Of a stretch of 64,000 nt of DNA, positions 20,491 to 29,281 are shown in pieces. Source of the stretch: Oscillospiraceae bacterium. Lineage in GTDB: Bacteria; Bacillota; Clostridia; Oscillospirales; UBA929. The position numbers and the translations under genes were made by a program. The notes beneath the pieces were generated by a model. The model made no database searches. It was not told the DNA's origin and worked only from the letters and a program-made list of their open reading frames with translations. Position 1 is the stretch's first letter, and each line of letters opens with the position of its first letter. Location: positions 47,850 through 111,849 of the forward strand of contig WRKO01000002.1 of assembly GCA_009782215.1 (NCBI GenBank), written 5' to 3'.

Positions 20491-21716
20491 ACCGCGCCTC
20501 CTCCCAGCCTCGCCCGCCTTTCCTCTCTGGCAAACGCCATAAGCCCCGGCTTCTCGCACACAAGCCCGAAATCAATCGAGTCCAGCGGCGTCCGTTCGCG
20601 GATGAGGTTTGTGTAAATCCCGGCCTTCTCCACAGAGCCGATCAGGATGTATCCATTCAGCCTGTTGTCGCTGTAAAACAGCCGCTTGTAGCCCCCGTCC
20701 GCGTCTCCGGCGTAGGCCTCGCCGCTGTAGTTCCCCGCCGTGATGACGTGCAGGCCGAAAAAGCCTATGGCGTTCATGGGAATGGCCTTGCCGAAGGCGC
20801 GGTCGCCCCCGGCCATGTTGATTCCCGCGCACTCGCCCTGCATATAGGCGTTGGGCAGCAGCGCCATGACCCTGCTCTGCCCGCTCGAAACGTCAAACGC
20901 CTGCGCGCAGTCTCCGGCGGCGTAGATATCCGGCGCGGAGGTTTCCGATTTCCCGTTGATGACAATCCCCCGGTCAATCTCCGCGACGCCGTTCAGAAGC
21001 GCGGTGTTCGGGCGCACGCCCACGGCGAGGACGAGGACGTCGAAGTCTATGGCGTCCCCGCTCTCCAAAAGGGCGGTTCCTCCCGCGAAGCGCTTGACGC
21101 TCTCGCCCAGCCTGAACGCAAGACCCTTGCTTTCAAGATGCGCCCGCATCAGCGCCGAACCGCCGTCGTCGAGGATGCTGGACAGAATTTTCGGGGCGAG
21201 ATCCAGCACCGTTATCCCTGCAACCCTGCCAAGGATGCCCTCGGCGCATTTCAGGCCAATCAGACCCGCGCCGACAATCAATACGCGCTTATCGGCGCCC
21301 AGCATCCCGTCCAGCCGGCGCGCGTCGTCAAGGCTTATAAAGGTGGTTTTGTTTTCCACCGTGTCAAGGCCCTCGAACGGGGGGACAAAGGCCGAGGAGC
21401 CGGTCGCGGCGAGGAGCTTGTCATACGGGACGCGGCGTCCGTCTGAAAGCACCGCGGCCTTGCCTTCGGCGTCGATTCCCGTCACGGCGGCGTGAATCAG
21501 CCGGATGTTGAGGCCGGTATAAAACCCGTCGTCCCGGTATCGCATTTTTTCTTCCGTGACCTTGCCGAGCAGGAGATAGGAGATGAGCGGGCGGGAATAG
21601 GTATGGTGCGGCTCGTCCGTGATGAGGGTAATCTCTCCCCGCTTATCCGTCTGCCGTATGCCCTCCGCCGCGCCGATGCCCGCCGCCGAATTGCCGATGA
21701 TCACATATTTTTTCAT
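20487..21716 (-). CDS. FAD-dependent NAD(P)H oxidoreductase, probable electron-donor subunit of glutamate synthase
   Basis: This protein of about 409 residues is of the NADH-rubredoxin/nitrite-reductase oxidoreductase type. It has an N-terminal FAD fingerprint (YVIIGNSAAGIGAAE), a second Rossmann motif for NAD(P)H (VLIVGAGLIGLKCAE), and the second FAD contact IYAAGDCAQ. The gene sits between a polyferredoxin and the GXGXG subunit, so it probably passes electrons from NAD(P)H through the ferredoxin to the FMN of GltB2. The ATG at 21716 has AGAGG at good spacing; a GTG at 21725 overlapping the ferredoxin stop is an alternative. Confidence 0.85.
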   Translation of the reverse strand: MKKYVIIGNSAAGIGAAEGIRQTDKRGEITLITDEPHHTYSRPLISYLLLGKVTEEKMRYRDDGFYTGLNIRLIHAAVTGIDAEGKAAVLSDGRRVPYDKLLAATGSSAFVPPFEGLDTVENKTTFISLDDARRLDGMLGADKRVLIVGAGLIGLKCAEGILGRVAGITVLDLAPKILSSILDDGGSALMRAHLESKGLAFRLGESVKRFAGGTALLESGDAIDFDVLVLAVGVRPNTALLNGVAEIDRGIVINGKSETSAPDIYAAGDCAQAFDVSSGQSRVMALLPNAYMQGECAGINMAGGDRAFGKAIPMNAIGFFGLHVITAGNYSGEAYAGDADGGYKRLFYSDNRLNGYILIGSVEKAGIYTNLIRERTPLDSIDFGLVCEKPGLMAFAREERRARLGGGAV

Positions 21717-21721
21717 GCCGC

Positions 21722-22153
21722 TCACCCTCTTTCCTCAAACACAATCGCACCGTTGGGGCAGCCCTTGACGCAGACGGGGACGCCTCCGGCGGTTTTGACG
21801 CACAGCTCGCATTTCTGCACCGCGCCGCCGTCGGAGGGGGACACCGCCCCGTAGGGACAGCTCAGGATGCAGGTATAGCAGCTTACGCACCGCTCGCCGT
21901 TGATGGTGATGACGCCGCCGTCAACGGTCATCGCGCCGGTGATGCAGCCCTTGACGCACAGCGGCTCAAGGCAATGACGGCAGGACACGGCGAAGCTGAC
22001 GCCGTCCTTTTCCTCGATGTTGATTTTGGGATTGATTTTGCAGCCCTTCAGCGCCCGCGCCATATCGGTCTCGTTTGTTCCGGCAAAGGCGCAGTAATAC
22101 TCGCACAGGCGGCAGCCCAGACACCACTTTTCGTTTACATAGACCCGTTTCAC
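21722..22153 (-). CDS. 4Fe-4S polyferredoxin (HycB/CooF-like)
   Basis: This 143-residue electron carrier has four cysteine-rich motifs: CLGCRLCEYYC, CRHCLEPLCVKGC, CVSCYTCILSC and CELC...CVKGC. That is enough for up to four cubane clusters. Proteins of this type mediate electron transfer inside multisubunit oxidoreductases. Its overlap with the NAD(P)H oxidoreductase and its place in the split gltB set suggest it carries electrons to glutamate synthase. It starts 4 bases after purA ends. Confidence 0.9.
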   Translation of the reverse strand: MKRVYVNEKWCLGCRLCEYYCAFAGTNETDMARALKGCKINPKINIEEKDGVSFAVSCRHCLEPLCVKGCITGAMTVDGGVITINGERCVSCYTCILSCPYGAVSPSDGGAVQKCELCVKTAGGVPVCVKGCPNGAIVFEERG

Positions 22154-22157
22154 AGCC

Positions 22158-23429
22158 TCACCTCATTTTCAGGTAATCGTCCCGCCCCGCCCCGACGGAC
22201 ACATAGGTAATCGGGCAGCCCACGGCGCTTTCGATAAACCGTATATAGCGCACCGCCGCGTCCGGCAGGTCTTCGGCTTTACGGCATTTTGATATGTCGG
22301 TTTTGAATCCGTCCAGATATTCATACACCGGCTTTGCCTTAGCCAGCGCGTCGCCGGACGGAAAACGGCCCGTTTTCTCCCCGTTGACGCTGTACGCCGC
22401 GCAGACCGGGATTTTGTCGAGGTAAGAAAGCACATCCAGCTTGGTCAGCGCGATTTCGTCGGCGCCCTGCGTCTCCACCCCGTAACGGCTGGCCACAACA
22501 TCGAAGCCGCCCACCCTTCGCGGCCTTCCGGTCGCCGCGCCGTATTCCGCGCCGGCCTCCCGCAGGACGCCGGCCTCCTCGCCGAACATTTCCGCGGTAA
22601 ACGGCCCCTCGCCTACACAGCTTGAATAGGCTTTCATCACGCCGATGACCCGGTTGAGCCGCGCGCCCGGGACGCCCGCGCCGATCGGCGCGTAAGCGGC
22701 AAGCGTTTGCGAGGACGTCGTGTACGGATAAATGCCGTAGTCGATGTCCCGCAGAGCGCCGAGCTGCGCCTCGAACAGGATTTTTTGAGCCTTCCCGACG
22801 GCGTCGGACAGCACCCGCGACGTATCGGTGATATACGGGCGGAGCCTCGCGCCGTATTCGCCGAGCCAGCGCAGCAATTCGAGCAAGTCCGCCCTGCCCG
22901 AGCCGTAGCCTTTGAGCGCGAGGTTTTTCCATTCGAGGATGGCGGCGAGCTTGCCCTTGAGCGTCCCCTCCTCCAGCAAATCGCCCATCCTCAGGCCCTT
23001 TTTCATGGTTTTGTCGCCGTAAGCGGGGGCGATGCCGCGCCGCGTGGAGCCGTATTTCCTGTCCCCCAGCCGCTCCTCCTCCATGATGTCCTGCGTCACA
23101 TGATACGGCAGACAGATAAAGGCTTTGTCGCTGATTTTCAGCGTGTCGGGGGTGAGGGCGACGCCTTTTTGATCAAGCGCGGCGATTTCGCCGCACAGAT
23201 GCTCGATGTTGACCATCATCCCCGCGCCCATGACGTTGACCGTGCCTTCGCGCAGCACGCCGGACGGCAGGAGGTTTAAGGTAAACCTGCCCTTTTCGTT
23301 GACGACGGTATGCCCGGCGTTGTTGCCGCCCTGATACCGGCAGATGACGTCGTAGCCCTCCGACAGCAAATCGACCATCCGCCCCTTGCCCTCGTCGCCC
23401 CAGTTGATTCCGACCACCGCTGTAAGCAT
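22158..23429 (-). CDS. purA: Adenylosuccinate synthetase
   Basis: This 423-residue enzyme joins IMP and aspartate with GTP, the first step to AMP. The N-terminal GTP loop variant reads VVGINWGDEGKGRMVD (usually QWGDEGKGK), followed by RYQGGNNAGHTVV, GSTRRGIAPAY and ATGRPRRVGGFD. The Gln-to-Asn change before WGDEGKG is a mild oddity. It lies 15 bases after purB, so the two enzymes of AMP formation are adjacent. Confidence 0.95.
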   Translation of the reverse strand: MLTAVVGINWGDEGKGRMVDLLSEGYDVICRYQGGNNAGHTVVNEKGRFTLNLLPSGVLREGTVNVMGAGMMVNIEHLCGEIAALDQKGVALTPDTLKISDKAFICLPYHVTQDIMEEERLGDRKYGSTRRGIAPAYGDKTMKKGLRMGDLLEEGTLKGKLAAILEWKNLALKGYGSGRADLLELLRWLGEYGARLRPYITDTSRVLSDAVGKAQKILFEAQLGALRDIDYGIYPYTTSSQTLAAYAPIGAGVPGARLNRVIGVMKAYSSCVGEGPFTAEMFGEEAGVLREAGAEYGAATGRPRRVGGFDVVASRYGVETQGADEIALTKLDVLSYLDKIPVCAAYSVNGEKTGRFPSGDALAKAKPVYEYLDGFKTDISKCRKAEDLPDAAVRYIRFIESAVGCPITYVSVGAGRDDYLKMR

Positions 23430-23444
23430 AGCCCTTCCCCCCTG

Positions 23445-24872
23445 TCATACCGTTATTGGCACATCCGCGCCCAGCAAGGCTTTGTTCGCGTCCAGCACCG
23501 CCCGGACTTCAGCCAAAAATTCCTCCGTCTGCTCCTTCGCCCGGCCGGTGAAGTTTTCGGCGCGGAGCAAATCGTTTATCTCGTCCCCGCTCATATCAAA
23601 CGCCGGATCCGCCGCGACGCGGGCCATCAAATCGTTCTCCCCGCCGTCCAGCTTCACCCTTTTCCCCGCCTCCGCCGCGTGCAGCCGGAGCCGCTCATGG
23701 AGAATTTGCCTGTCGCCGCCTTTTTTGACGCAGCGCATCAGAATGTTTTCGGTCGCCATAAACGGCAGTTCCTCCGCCAGATGCTTCGCCATCACGTTCG
23801 GGTAGACGGTAAGCCCCCCGGCGATGTTGATGACGAGGGAGAGAATCCCGTCCGCGGCCAGAAACGCTTCCGGGATGACAATCCGCCGGTTTGCCGAATC
23901 GTCCAGCGTCCGTTCCAGCCATTGCGCGCTTGCCGTCAGCGCGGGATTGAGCGCGCCCGCCGTCACCAGACGGGCAAGGGCCGCGACGCGTTCGCTCCGC
24001 ATGGGGTTTCGCTTATACGCCATCGCGCTGGAGCCGACCTGCCCGCTCTCAAACGGCTCGTCAACCTCCTTGAGGTGGGAGAGCAGCCGGATATCGTTTG
24101 AAAACTTATACGCGCTCTGGGCAATCCCGGACAGCACCGACAGCGTGATATAGTCAACCTTGCGCGGATAGGTCTGCCCGCTGACGGGATAGACCGCTTC
24201 CACCCCCATCTTGGCGGCGATTTTCCGTTCCAGCGCCTTCACCTTGGCATGGTCGCCGTCAAACAGGGCCAGAAAGCTCGCGCCCGTACCCGTCGTGCCT
24301 TTGCAGCCGAGGAGCTTTAGGTTTCCCAGCGTGAAGTCAAGCTGCTCAAGGTCAAGCAGGAAATCCTGCATCCACAGCGCCGCCCGCTTGCCGGCCGTGG
24401 TCGGCTGCGCCGCTTGAAAATGCGTGTACGCCAGACAGGGCAGGGCTTTGTGCTTCTCCGCGAAGCGATACAGCCTTTCAAGGGCGTTGACCAGCAGCGT
24501 TCGGATACGCAGCAGGGCGGAGCGCTGTAGGAGGAGGTCGGTGTTGTCGCCCACGTAGCAGGAGGTCGCGCCGAGGTGGATGACGGGCTTGGCGGCGGGG
24601 CATTGCTCGCCGTAGGCGAGGATGTGCGCCATGACGTCATGCCTTGTCTCGGCTTCATACTTCGCCGCCGCGCCGTAGTTGACGTCGGTGATATGCGCCC
24701 GCATTTCCGCAAGCGGTTCCTCCCCGATATCCAGCCCCAGCTCCCGCTGGCTCTCCGCCAGCGCGACCCACAGCCTGCGCCATGTGGAAAATTTGTTGTC
24801 GTCGGAAAAGATGCGCTGCATGTCGGCGCTCGCGTACCGCGCGCACAGCGGGTTTTCATACCTGTCGGACAT
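23445..24872 (-). CDS. purB: Adenylosuccinate lyase
   Basis: This 475-residue fumarase-superfamily enzyme cleaves SAICAR and adenylosuccinate. The family signature GSSAMAYKRNPMRSE lies in the flexible catalytic loop. Other conserved parts are HLGATSCYVGDN and AYTHFQAAQPTT, which carry the catalytic histidines. It overlaps purC by 17 bases upstream. Confidence 0.95.
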   Translation of the reverse strand: MSDRYENPLCARYASADMQRIFSDDNKFSTWRRLWVALAESQRELGLDIGEEPLAEMRAHITDVNYGAAAKYEAETRHDVMAHILAYGEQCPAAKPVIHLGATSCYVGDNTDLLLQRSALLRIRTLLVNALERLYRFAEKHKALPCLAYTHFQAAQPTTAGKRAALWMQDFLLDLEQLDFTLGNLKLLGCKGTTGTGASFLALFDGDHAKVKALERKIAAKMGVEAVYPVSGQTYPRKVDYITLSVLSGIAQSAYKFSNDIRLLSHLKEVDEPFESGQVGSSAMAYKRNPMRSERVAALARLVTAGALNPALTASAQWLERTLDDSANRRIVIPEAFLAADGILSLVINIAGGLTVYPNVMAKHLAEELPFMATENILMRCVKKGGDRQILHERLRLHAAEAGKRVKLDGGENDLMARVAADPAFDMSGDEINDLLRAENFTGRAKEQTEEFLAEVRAVLDANKALLGADVPITV

Positions 24873-25566
24873 CTTGCAGTCTCCTTAAAATTTCCCGGTA
24901 TCCGCCGAGGACGTCCCCCAAATCGCGGCGGAAACGGTCTTTGTCCAGTTTTTGTTCTGTGTCCGCGTCCCAAAGGCGGCAGGAATCGGGGGATATTTCG
25001 TCGCAGAGGATGAGCCTGCCTTGGTACCGCCCAAATTCCAGCTTGAAGTCAATCAGGCGGACGCCCGCCTTTTCAAAGAGCGCGCACAGCAGCCCGTTGA
25101 CGCGGAGCGCCAGACCCGTCATGCAGGCCAGCTCCTGTTCGTCCGCCAGCCCGAGGGCGGTAATCTGGCTTTCGTTGATCATCGGGTCGCCGAGCGCGTC
25201 GTCCTTTAAGCTGAACTCCGTGACGGTGTTTTTCAGCGCAGTTCCCTCCGGGACGCCGTATTTTTTGGAAAAGCTCCCCGCCGCGGCATTGCGGACGATG
25301 ACCTCGACCATGACGATGTCCGCCTTCCTCACCAGCGCGGAGGTTTCGTCAAGAACCTCTATCAGGTGGGTCTCAACGCCGTTTTCGGCCAGATAGGCGT
25401 AAAGTTGGTTTGAGATGGCGGCGTTCAGCTTGCCTTTCCCGGCGAGGTCTTCCTTCTTTTCCCCGTTGAAGGCCGTGGCCGTGTCCTTGTAGCGGAGAAT
25501 CAGGCTCCCGCCGTCCGGCCCGGCGCAGATGATTTTGGATTTGCCCTCCCGCAATACGGTGTCCAT
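24856..25566 (-). CDS. purC: Phosphoribosylaminoimidazole-succinocarboxamide synthase
   Basis: This 236-residue SAICAR synthetase couples aspartate to CAIR. It shows the KSKIIC start segment, KDTATAFNGEKK, the conserved VRNAAAGSFSKKYG and the second signature LIDFKLEFGR, with DEISPDSCRLWD following. It is separated by 35 bases from gltB2, the largest gap but one in the array; no promoter was seen there. With purB it makes a two-step unit for AICAR synthesis. Confidence 0.95.
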   Translation of the reverse strand: MDTVLREGKSKIICAGPDGGSLILRYKDTATAFNGEKKEDLAGKGKLNAAISNQLYAYLAENGVETHLIEVLDETSALVRKADIVMVEVIVRNAAAGSFSKKYGVPEGTALKNTVTEFSLKDDALGDPMINESQITALGLADEQELACMTGLALRVNGLLCALFEKAGVRLIDFKLEFGRYQGRLILCDEISPDSCRLWDADTEQKLDKDRFRRDLGDVLGGYREILRRLQDVRQV

Positions 25567-25601
25567 CCTCTTGCCCTCCTTTAATCGGTTCGCCCGCTTA
25601 T

Positions 25602-27107
25602 CTATTCGCCCGCGTGCTTGATGCCCAGAATCCCGAGTTCCTTTTCGTTCAGCCCCACGCCGCGGAGCATCAGGCGGTTGCCCTTGAGGCTTTCGATGGA
25701 GTTGATGCCCATGCCGCCCATCATTTCCTTAATCTCGTGCCGCCAAGCGGTCAGCAGATTGACGAGGCGCTTATGCCCGAGATCCGGGTTGAGGCGTTTG
25801 ACCAGCTCGGGGATCTGCGTGGCGATGCCCCAGTTGCATTTGCCGGCGTAGCAGGTTCTGCACAGGTGGCAGCCCAGCGCCAGCAGCGCCCCCGTCCCGA
25901 TATACGCGCAGTCCGCGCCCAGCGCGATGGCCTTGACAATGTCGGCGCTGGAACGGATGCTGCCGCCGACGACAATGGAGACGCTGTCGCGTATCCCCTC
26001 GTCCCTGAGCCGCTTGTCCACGCCCGCCAGCGCAAGCTCTATGGGAATGCCCACATGGTCGCGCATACGGGTCGGCGCGGCGCCGGTGCCTCCGCGAAAG
26101 CCGTCGATGGCGATGATATCGGCGCCGCTTCGGGCGATGCCGCTGGCGATGGCGGCCACATTGTGGACGGCCGCGATTTTGACGATGACCGGCTTTTTGA
26201 AGCCGGAGGCTTCCTTGAGCGAATACACAAGCTGCCGCAGGTCTTCAATGGAGTAAATGTCGTGGTGGGGCGCGGGGGAGATGGCGTCGCTGCCTTCGGG
26301 AATCATCCTCGTGCGGGAGATGTCGCCGACAATCTTCGTCCCCGGCAGATGGCCGCCGATGCCGGGCTTGGCGCCCTGCCCCATTTTGATTTCAATCGCC
26401 GCGCCGCTGTTCAGGTAGTGCGGGTGGACGCCGAAGCGTCCCGACGCCACCTGTACGATGGTGTTCGCGCCGTATCGGTAAAAGTTTTCGTGCAGGCCGC
26501 CCTCGCCGGTGTTGTAGAGGACGCCCATCTCCTCCGCCGCCCGCGCGAGGCTTTCGTGGGCGTTGTAGCTCAGGGAACCGTAGCTCATGGCGGAAAACAT
26601 CACCGGCATGGACAGGGAAAGCTGGGGGGGCAGGTTGTTTTTGAGCCTCCCGTTTTCGTCCCGCTCAACCGTTTGCGGCTTCGCGCCGAGGAAAACCCGC
26701 GTCTCCATCGGCTCGCGGAGGGGGTCGATGGAGGGGTTGGTGACCTGAGAGGCGTTCAGCAGGATCTTGTCGAAGTAGACCGGGTAATCGCACGGGTTGC
26801 CCATCCCGGACAGCAGCACGCCGCCGCTCCCGGCCTGCTTATACAGCTCGTCAACGGTTTTGGCGTTCCAGTTGAAGTTTTCTTTGTATGTATTGCCGCT
26901 CCTGACGATTTTCAGCGCGCGGGTCGGGCAGAGCGCGACGCAGCGGTGGCAGTTGACGCATTTGGCGTCGTCGCAGACCATTTTATCGGCGTCGGCGAGG
27001 TATTCGTGCGCCCCGTTGGCGCATTGGCGCTCGCAGGCGCGGCAGGCGATGCAGCGGTCGGGATTTCTCACGGCCTCATATTCGGGATAGACAAAGTTCA
27101 CCGCCAT
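25602..27107 (-). CDS. gltB2: Glutamate synthase FMN/Fe-S synthase subunit (split, archaeal type)
   Basis: This 501-residue protein carries the central synthase domain of glutamate synthase behind an N-terminal 2x4Fe-4S ferredoxin module (CIACRACERQC and CVNCHRCVALC). The FMN/2-oxoglutarate barrel shows PVMFSAMSYGSLS, GEGGLHENFYRYG, KMGQGAKPGIGGHLPG and IDGFRGGTGAAPT. The cluster motif CHLCRTCYAGKCNWGIATQ follows. It lacks the glutaminase and GXGXG domains, which are supplied by gltB1 and gltB3 in the same array. It overlaps gltB1 by 10 bases. Confidence 0.93.
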   Translation of the reverse strand: MAVNFVYPEYEAVRNPDRCIACRACERQCANGAHEYLADADKMVCDDAKCVNCHRCVALCPTRALKIVRSGNTYKENFNWNAKTVDELYKQAGSGGVLLSGMGNPCDYPVYFDKILLNASQVTNPSIDPLREPMETRVFLGAKPQTVERDENGRLKNNLPPQLSLSMPVMFSAMSYGSLSYNAHESLARAAEEMGVLYNTGEGGLHENFYRYGANTIVQVASGRFGVHPHYLNSGAAIEIKMGQGAKPGIGGHLPGTKIVGDISRTRMIPEGSDAISPAPHHDIYSIEDLRQLVYSLKEASGFKKPVIVKIAAVHNVAAIASGIARSGADIIAIDGFRGGTGAAPTRMRDHVGIPIELALAGVDKRLRDEGIRDSVSIVVGGSIRSSADIVKAIALGADCAYIGTGALLALGCHLCRTCYAGKCNWGIATQIPELVKRLNPDLGHKRLVNLLTAWRHEIKEMMGGMGINSIESLKGNRLMLRGVGLNEKELGILGIKHAGE

Positions 27108-28198
27108 GCTTCCTCACCTCCGTTCAAGCGGACAATCACCGGCTGCCCGCCCTTGGGAGCCCACACCGCGTCTAAATCCGGCTCGATGGCCCGGATGGCC
27201 GCCTCCTCGCTGGCGATATAGACCATCTCCCCCTTTTCCCCGACCACCATGCTCCGCAGCTTCAGCCGGTCGTTCAGGGCCATTAGGCCGCCCTCAAAGC
27301 CGACGAGGATGGAAAACGGGCCGGTGATGAGCTGCGCGGAGAACGCCACCCGCAGATATTCGTGCGTCTCCCGCTCCTCCGGCGGCATCTTGGCGATGGT
27401 TTGCCAGAACGGGGCGGCGATGACCGAGGAAATCTCCCGCAGGGTAAGCCCTTTTTTCCTGTGGAGGTAGTCGATGATGTAGGTGATGACCTCCGTGTCG
27501 GTTTGGAGGGTGCATTTGTAGCCGTACATCTCAATGGCGCGGCGGTTGGCGTCGTAGGAGGATATCTCGCCGTTATGCACCACCGAATAATCCAGCAGCG
27601 CGAACGGGTGCGCGCCGCCCCACCAGCCCGGCGTATTCGTGGGGTAGCGCCCGTGCGCCGTGAAGCACCAGCCCTCGTATTCCTCCAGCTTATAAAACCG
27701 CCCCACATCCTCGGGAAACCCCACCGCCTTAAACACGCCCATATTCTTCCCGCCGGAGAAGACATACGCGCCGCCGATTCTTGTGTTAATCCGAAAGACG
27801 CATTTGGCGGTGAACTCGCGCTCGTCAAGCTGGCTGTCGGCGAGCTTTGTGGGCAGCGGCGTGACAAAGTACCGCCAGATTAACGGCTCGTCGGTAATCT
27901 CCTTGATTTTCCGCGTCGGGATTTTGGAGAGGTTGACGATGTCGAAGTGCCGCTCCAAAAAGTCCTCGCATTCTTTTTTGGCCGCCGGCGAATCGTAAAA
28001 CATATGCAGGGCGTAGCAGTCCTTGTATTCCGGGTAAATGCCGTACGCCGCGAAGCCGCCGCCCAAGCCGTTTGAGCGGTCGCGCATGACGGCGATGGAC
28101 TTGATGATGGTCTCTCCGCTCAGCCGTCCGCCCGATTTGTTGATAAACCCCGATATGGCGCAGCCGGACGGGATTCTGACGTCTCCTTCTCGCCGCAT
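27098..28198 (-). CDS. gltB1: Glutamate synthase class II glutaminase subunit
   Basis: This 366-residue Ntn-type glutaminase is the first gene of the array. The catalytic cysteine is predicted at Cys13, in RIPSGCAISGF, after a short propeptide. The segments DRSNGLGGGFAAYG, AHGRYPTNTPGWWGGAHPF and SVVHNGEISSYDANR follow, as in glutamate synthase amidotransferase domains. The ATG at 28198 was chosen because GGGGAGGG lies upstream at good spacing. A longer frame to 28318 was rejected since it would run through the promoter -10 box and the structured leader. Confidence 0.9.
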   Translation of the reverse strand: MRREGDVRIPSGCAISGFINKSGGRLSGETIIKSIAVMRDRSNGLGGGFAAYGIYPEYKDCYALHMFYDSPAAKKECEDFLERHFDIVNLSKIPTRKIKEITDEPLIWRYFVTPLPTKLADSQLDEREFTAKCVFRINTRIGGAYVFSGGKNMGVFKAVGFPEDVGRFYKLEEYEGWCFTAHGRYPTNTPGWWGGAHPFALLDYSVVHNGEISSYDANRRAIEMYGYKCTLQTDTEVITYIIDYLHRKKGLTLREISSVIAAPFWQTIAKMPPEERETHEYLRVAFSAQLITGPFSILVGFEGGLMALNDRLKLRSMVVGEKGEMVYIASEEAAIRAIEPDLDAVWAPKGGQPVIVRLNGGEEAWR

Positions 28199-28300
28199 TG
28201 CGGCATCCCTCCCCAACGACAGGTAAAGACGTCCACCGTATGATGCGCGCCGGGGAGTTTCCCCTAAGCGTTGCATCATCTGATGAACGTCTTTGTTCAA
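28199..28300 (-). promoter_or_regulatory. Structured 5' leader of the nitrogen array with possible ribosome-site switch
   Basis: About 100 bases separate the predicted transcription start from gltB1. An outer 8-bp helix (28287-28294 with 28225-28232) encloses a 7-bp helix (28273-28279 with 28240-28246) and an inner hairpin (28261-28264 with 28252-28255). The CTCCCC on the 3' side of the inner hairpin (28252-28257) is also complementary to the GGGGAG part of the gltB1 ribosome site (28207-28214). The pairings exclude each other. No terminator-like U-run is present, so control of translation is more likely than attenuation. No known riboswitch consensus was recognised. Confidence 0.55.
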
Positions 28301-28306
28301 TTCTGA

Positions 28307-28335
28307 AGTATACAGCATTGCCGACCGCTTGTCAA
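28307..28335 (-). promoter_or_regulatory. Consensus sigma-A promoter of the nitrogen array
   Basis: On the minus strand TTGACA (28330-28335) and TATACT (28307-28312) are separated by exactly 17 bases. Transcription should start near 28300. No other good promoter or terminator was seen between the 21 genes downstream, so this may drive the whole array. Confidence 0.85.
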
Positions 28336-28365
28336 GATTTTTTTTGGGCGCGGAGCGCCGGCCGG

Positions 28366-29163
28366 TTATTTTGCGGCGGGCGGGGCGGGCGGCGATTGGA
28401 TTTTCACAAATTTATAGTTCGGGCTGACGGTGAAGGGGACGCCGCCGTTGACGTAGGTTATCCCCGCGCCGCCGGGGTCGGCGTTGTCCGGGCTGGCCCA
28501 ATAGGTGTAGACGTCGGGCAGGTCAAGCCATTGAAGCTCCATCGCCGTTGTGTCCCCCGCCGCCGAGAGGACGCCTTTGTTCACGGTGATATAGGGGCCG
28601 GCAAAGCCGCGGCTGACCGCGCTCTCCCCGGCTTTCAGGCGCAGCGTCCCGCCGTCCAGAATGATGCCGCTGTTCGTCACCGCGCCGTAGCTGGAAAAAA
28701 CCGCCGGCCCGCCCGTGACATTAAGCTCCCCTTCCCCGCTGACGACGATGGCCCCGCCCAAATTCCCCAAGCCGTACGTGAGCGGCGCGGAGGCGCAGAG
28801 GGACGCGAGACGGTTTACGCTCCCCGCCGACAGCTCGATGGCAACCGTCCCGTTGGCGACGGTCAAAGCCTTCTCGCCCCGGGTGTCCCACACAAAGCCG
28901 TCCAGCCGGAGAACGCCCGGCGCGCCCGACCATTTGCCCGTTTGCCCGGTATATTCAAGGTTGGCAGGGTCTGCGGGGTCGTCGCTGTTGCTGATATTCA
29001 GGTGCAGTTTGCCGGTGGCGGCGTCAAAAATCAAGCCGTATGGCTCCTCATAGCTCGCGTCCGCGCCGATATGAGGCGCCGCGCTCGCCGCCGCCGCGTG
29101 CGGAATCAGCATGACCGCCGCGGCAAGAGCCACGGCCAAAAGCTGTTTGTGTTTTTTACGCAT
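28366..29163 (-). CDS. Secreted beta-structured protein of unknown function
   Basis: This 265-residue protein begins with a signal peptide (MRKKHKQ, then a hydrophobic stretch and an Ala-rich cleavage region near residue 29). The mature part has repeated short strands ending in glycine turns (AIVVSGEGELNVTGG, GIILDGGTLRLKAGES). This resembles beta-helix carbohydrate-binding proteins of the Cthe_2159 type, but that is an inference from pattern only. The C-terminus is a short Pro/Ala tail with no anchor. The ATG at 29163 follows AAGGAGGG. An upstream in-frame start at 29232 lacks a ribosome site and lies before the signal peptide. Confidence 0.7.
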   Translation of the reverse strand: MRKKHKQLLAVALAAAVMLIPHAAAASAAPHIGADASYEEPYGLIFDAATGKLHLNISNSDDPADPANLEYTGQTGKWSGAPGVLRLDGFVWDTRGEKALTVANGTVAIELSAGSVNRLASLCASAPLTYGLGNLGGAIVVSGEGELNVTGGPAVFSSYGAVTNSGIILDGGTLRLKAGESAVSRGFAGPYITVNKGVLSAAGDTTAMELQWLDLPDVYTYWASPDNADPGGAGITYVNGGVPFTVSPNYKFVKIQSPPAPPAAK

Positions 29164-29211
29164 AGAGCAACCCTCCTTGTTTTGAGGGGTAGTATTCCCG
29201 GAAACGCCGTA

Positions 29212-29240
29212 TTTACACGGCGGGGGAAACATGGTATAGT
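29212..29240 (+). promoter_or_regulatory. Promoter of the EamA transporter gene
   Basis: TTTACA (29212-29217) and TATAGT (29235-29240) are 17 bases apart on the plus strand. A start near 29247 would leave the first ATG (29249) almost leaderless, which favours the second ATG at 29282. Confidence 0.6.
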
Positions 29241-29281
29241 GTAGCGGTGTGGAATTTGACGTGTTTTGGGGGGTGCGGGGG

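Noticed and set aside
28225..28294. Glutamine (glnA-type) riboswitch or ANTAR twin hairpin in the leader
   Set aside because: A CGTTCA-like start is present, but the GACGGAAGTAGG and CCGAAGGAACGC blocks of the glutamine aptamer are absent, and there are no two hexaloops with the A1/G4 pattern.
28199..28318. N-terminal extension of gltB1 up to 28318
   Set aside because: The extension would begin inside the promoter -10 and run through the structured leader; the catalytic cysteine with a normal short propeptide is reached from the ATG at 28198.
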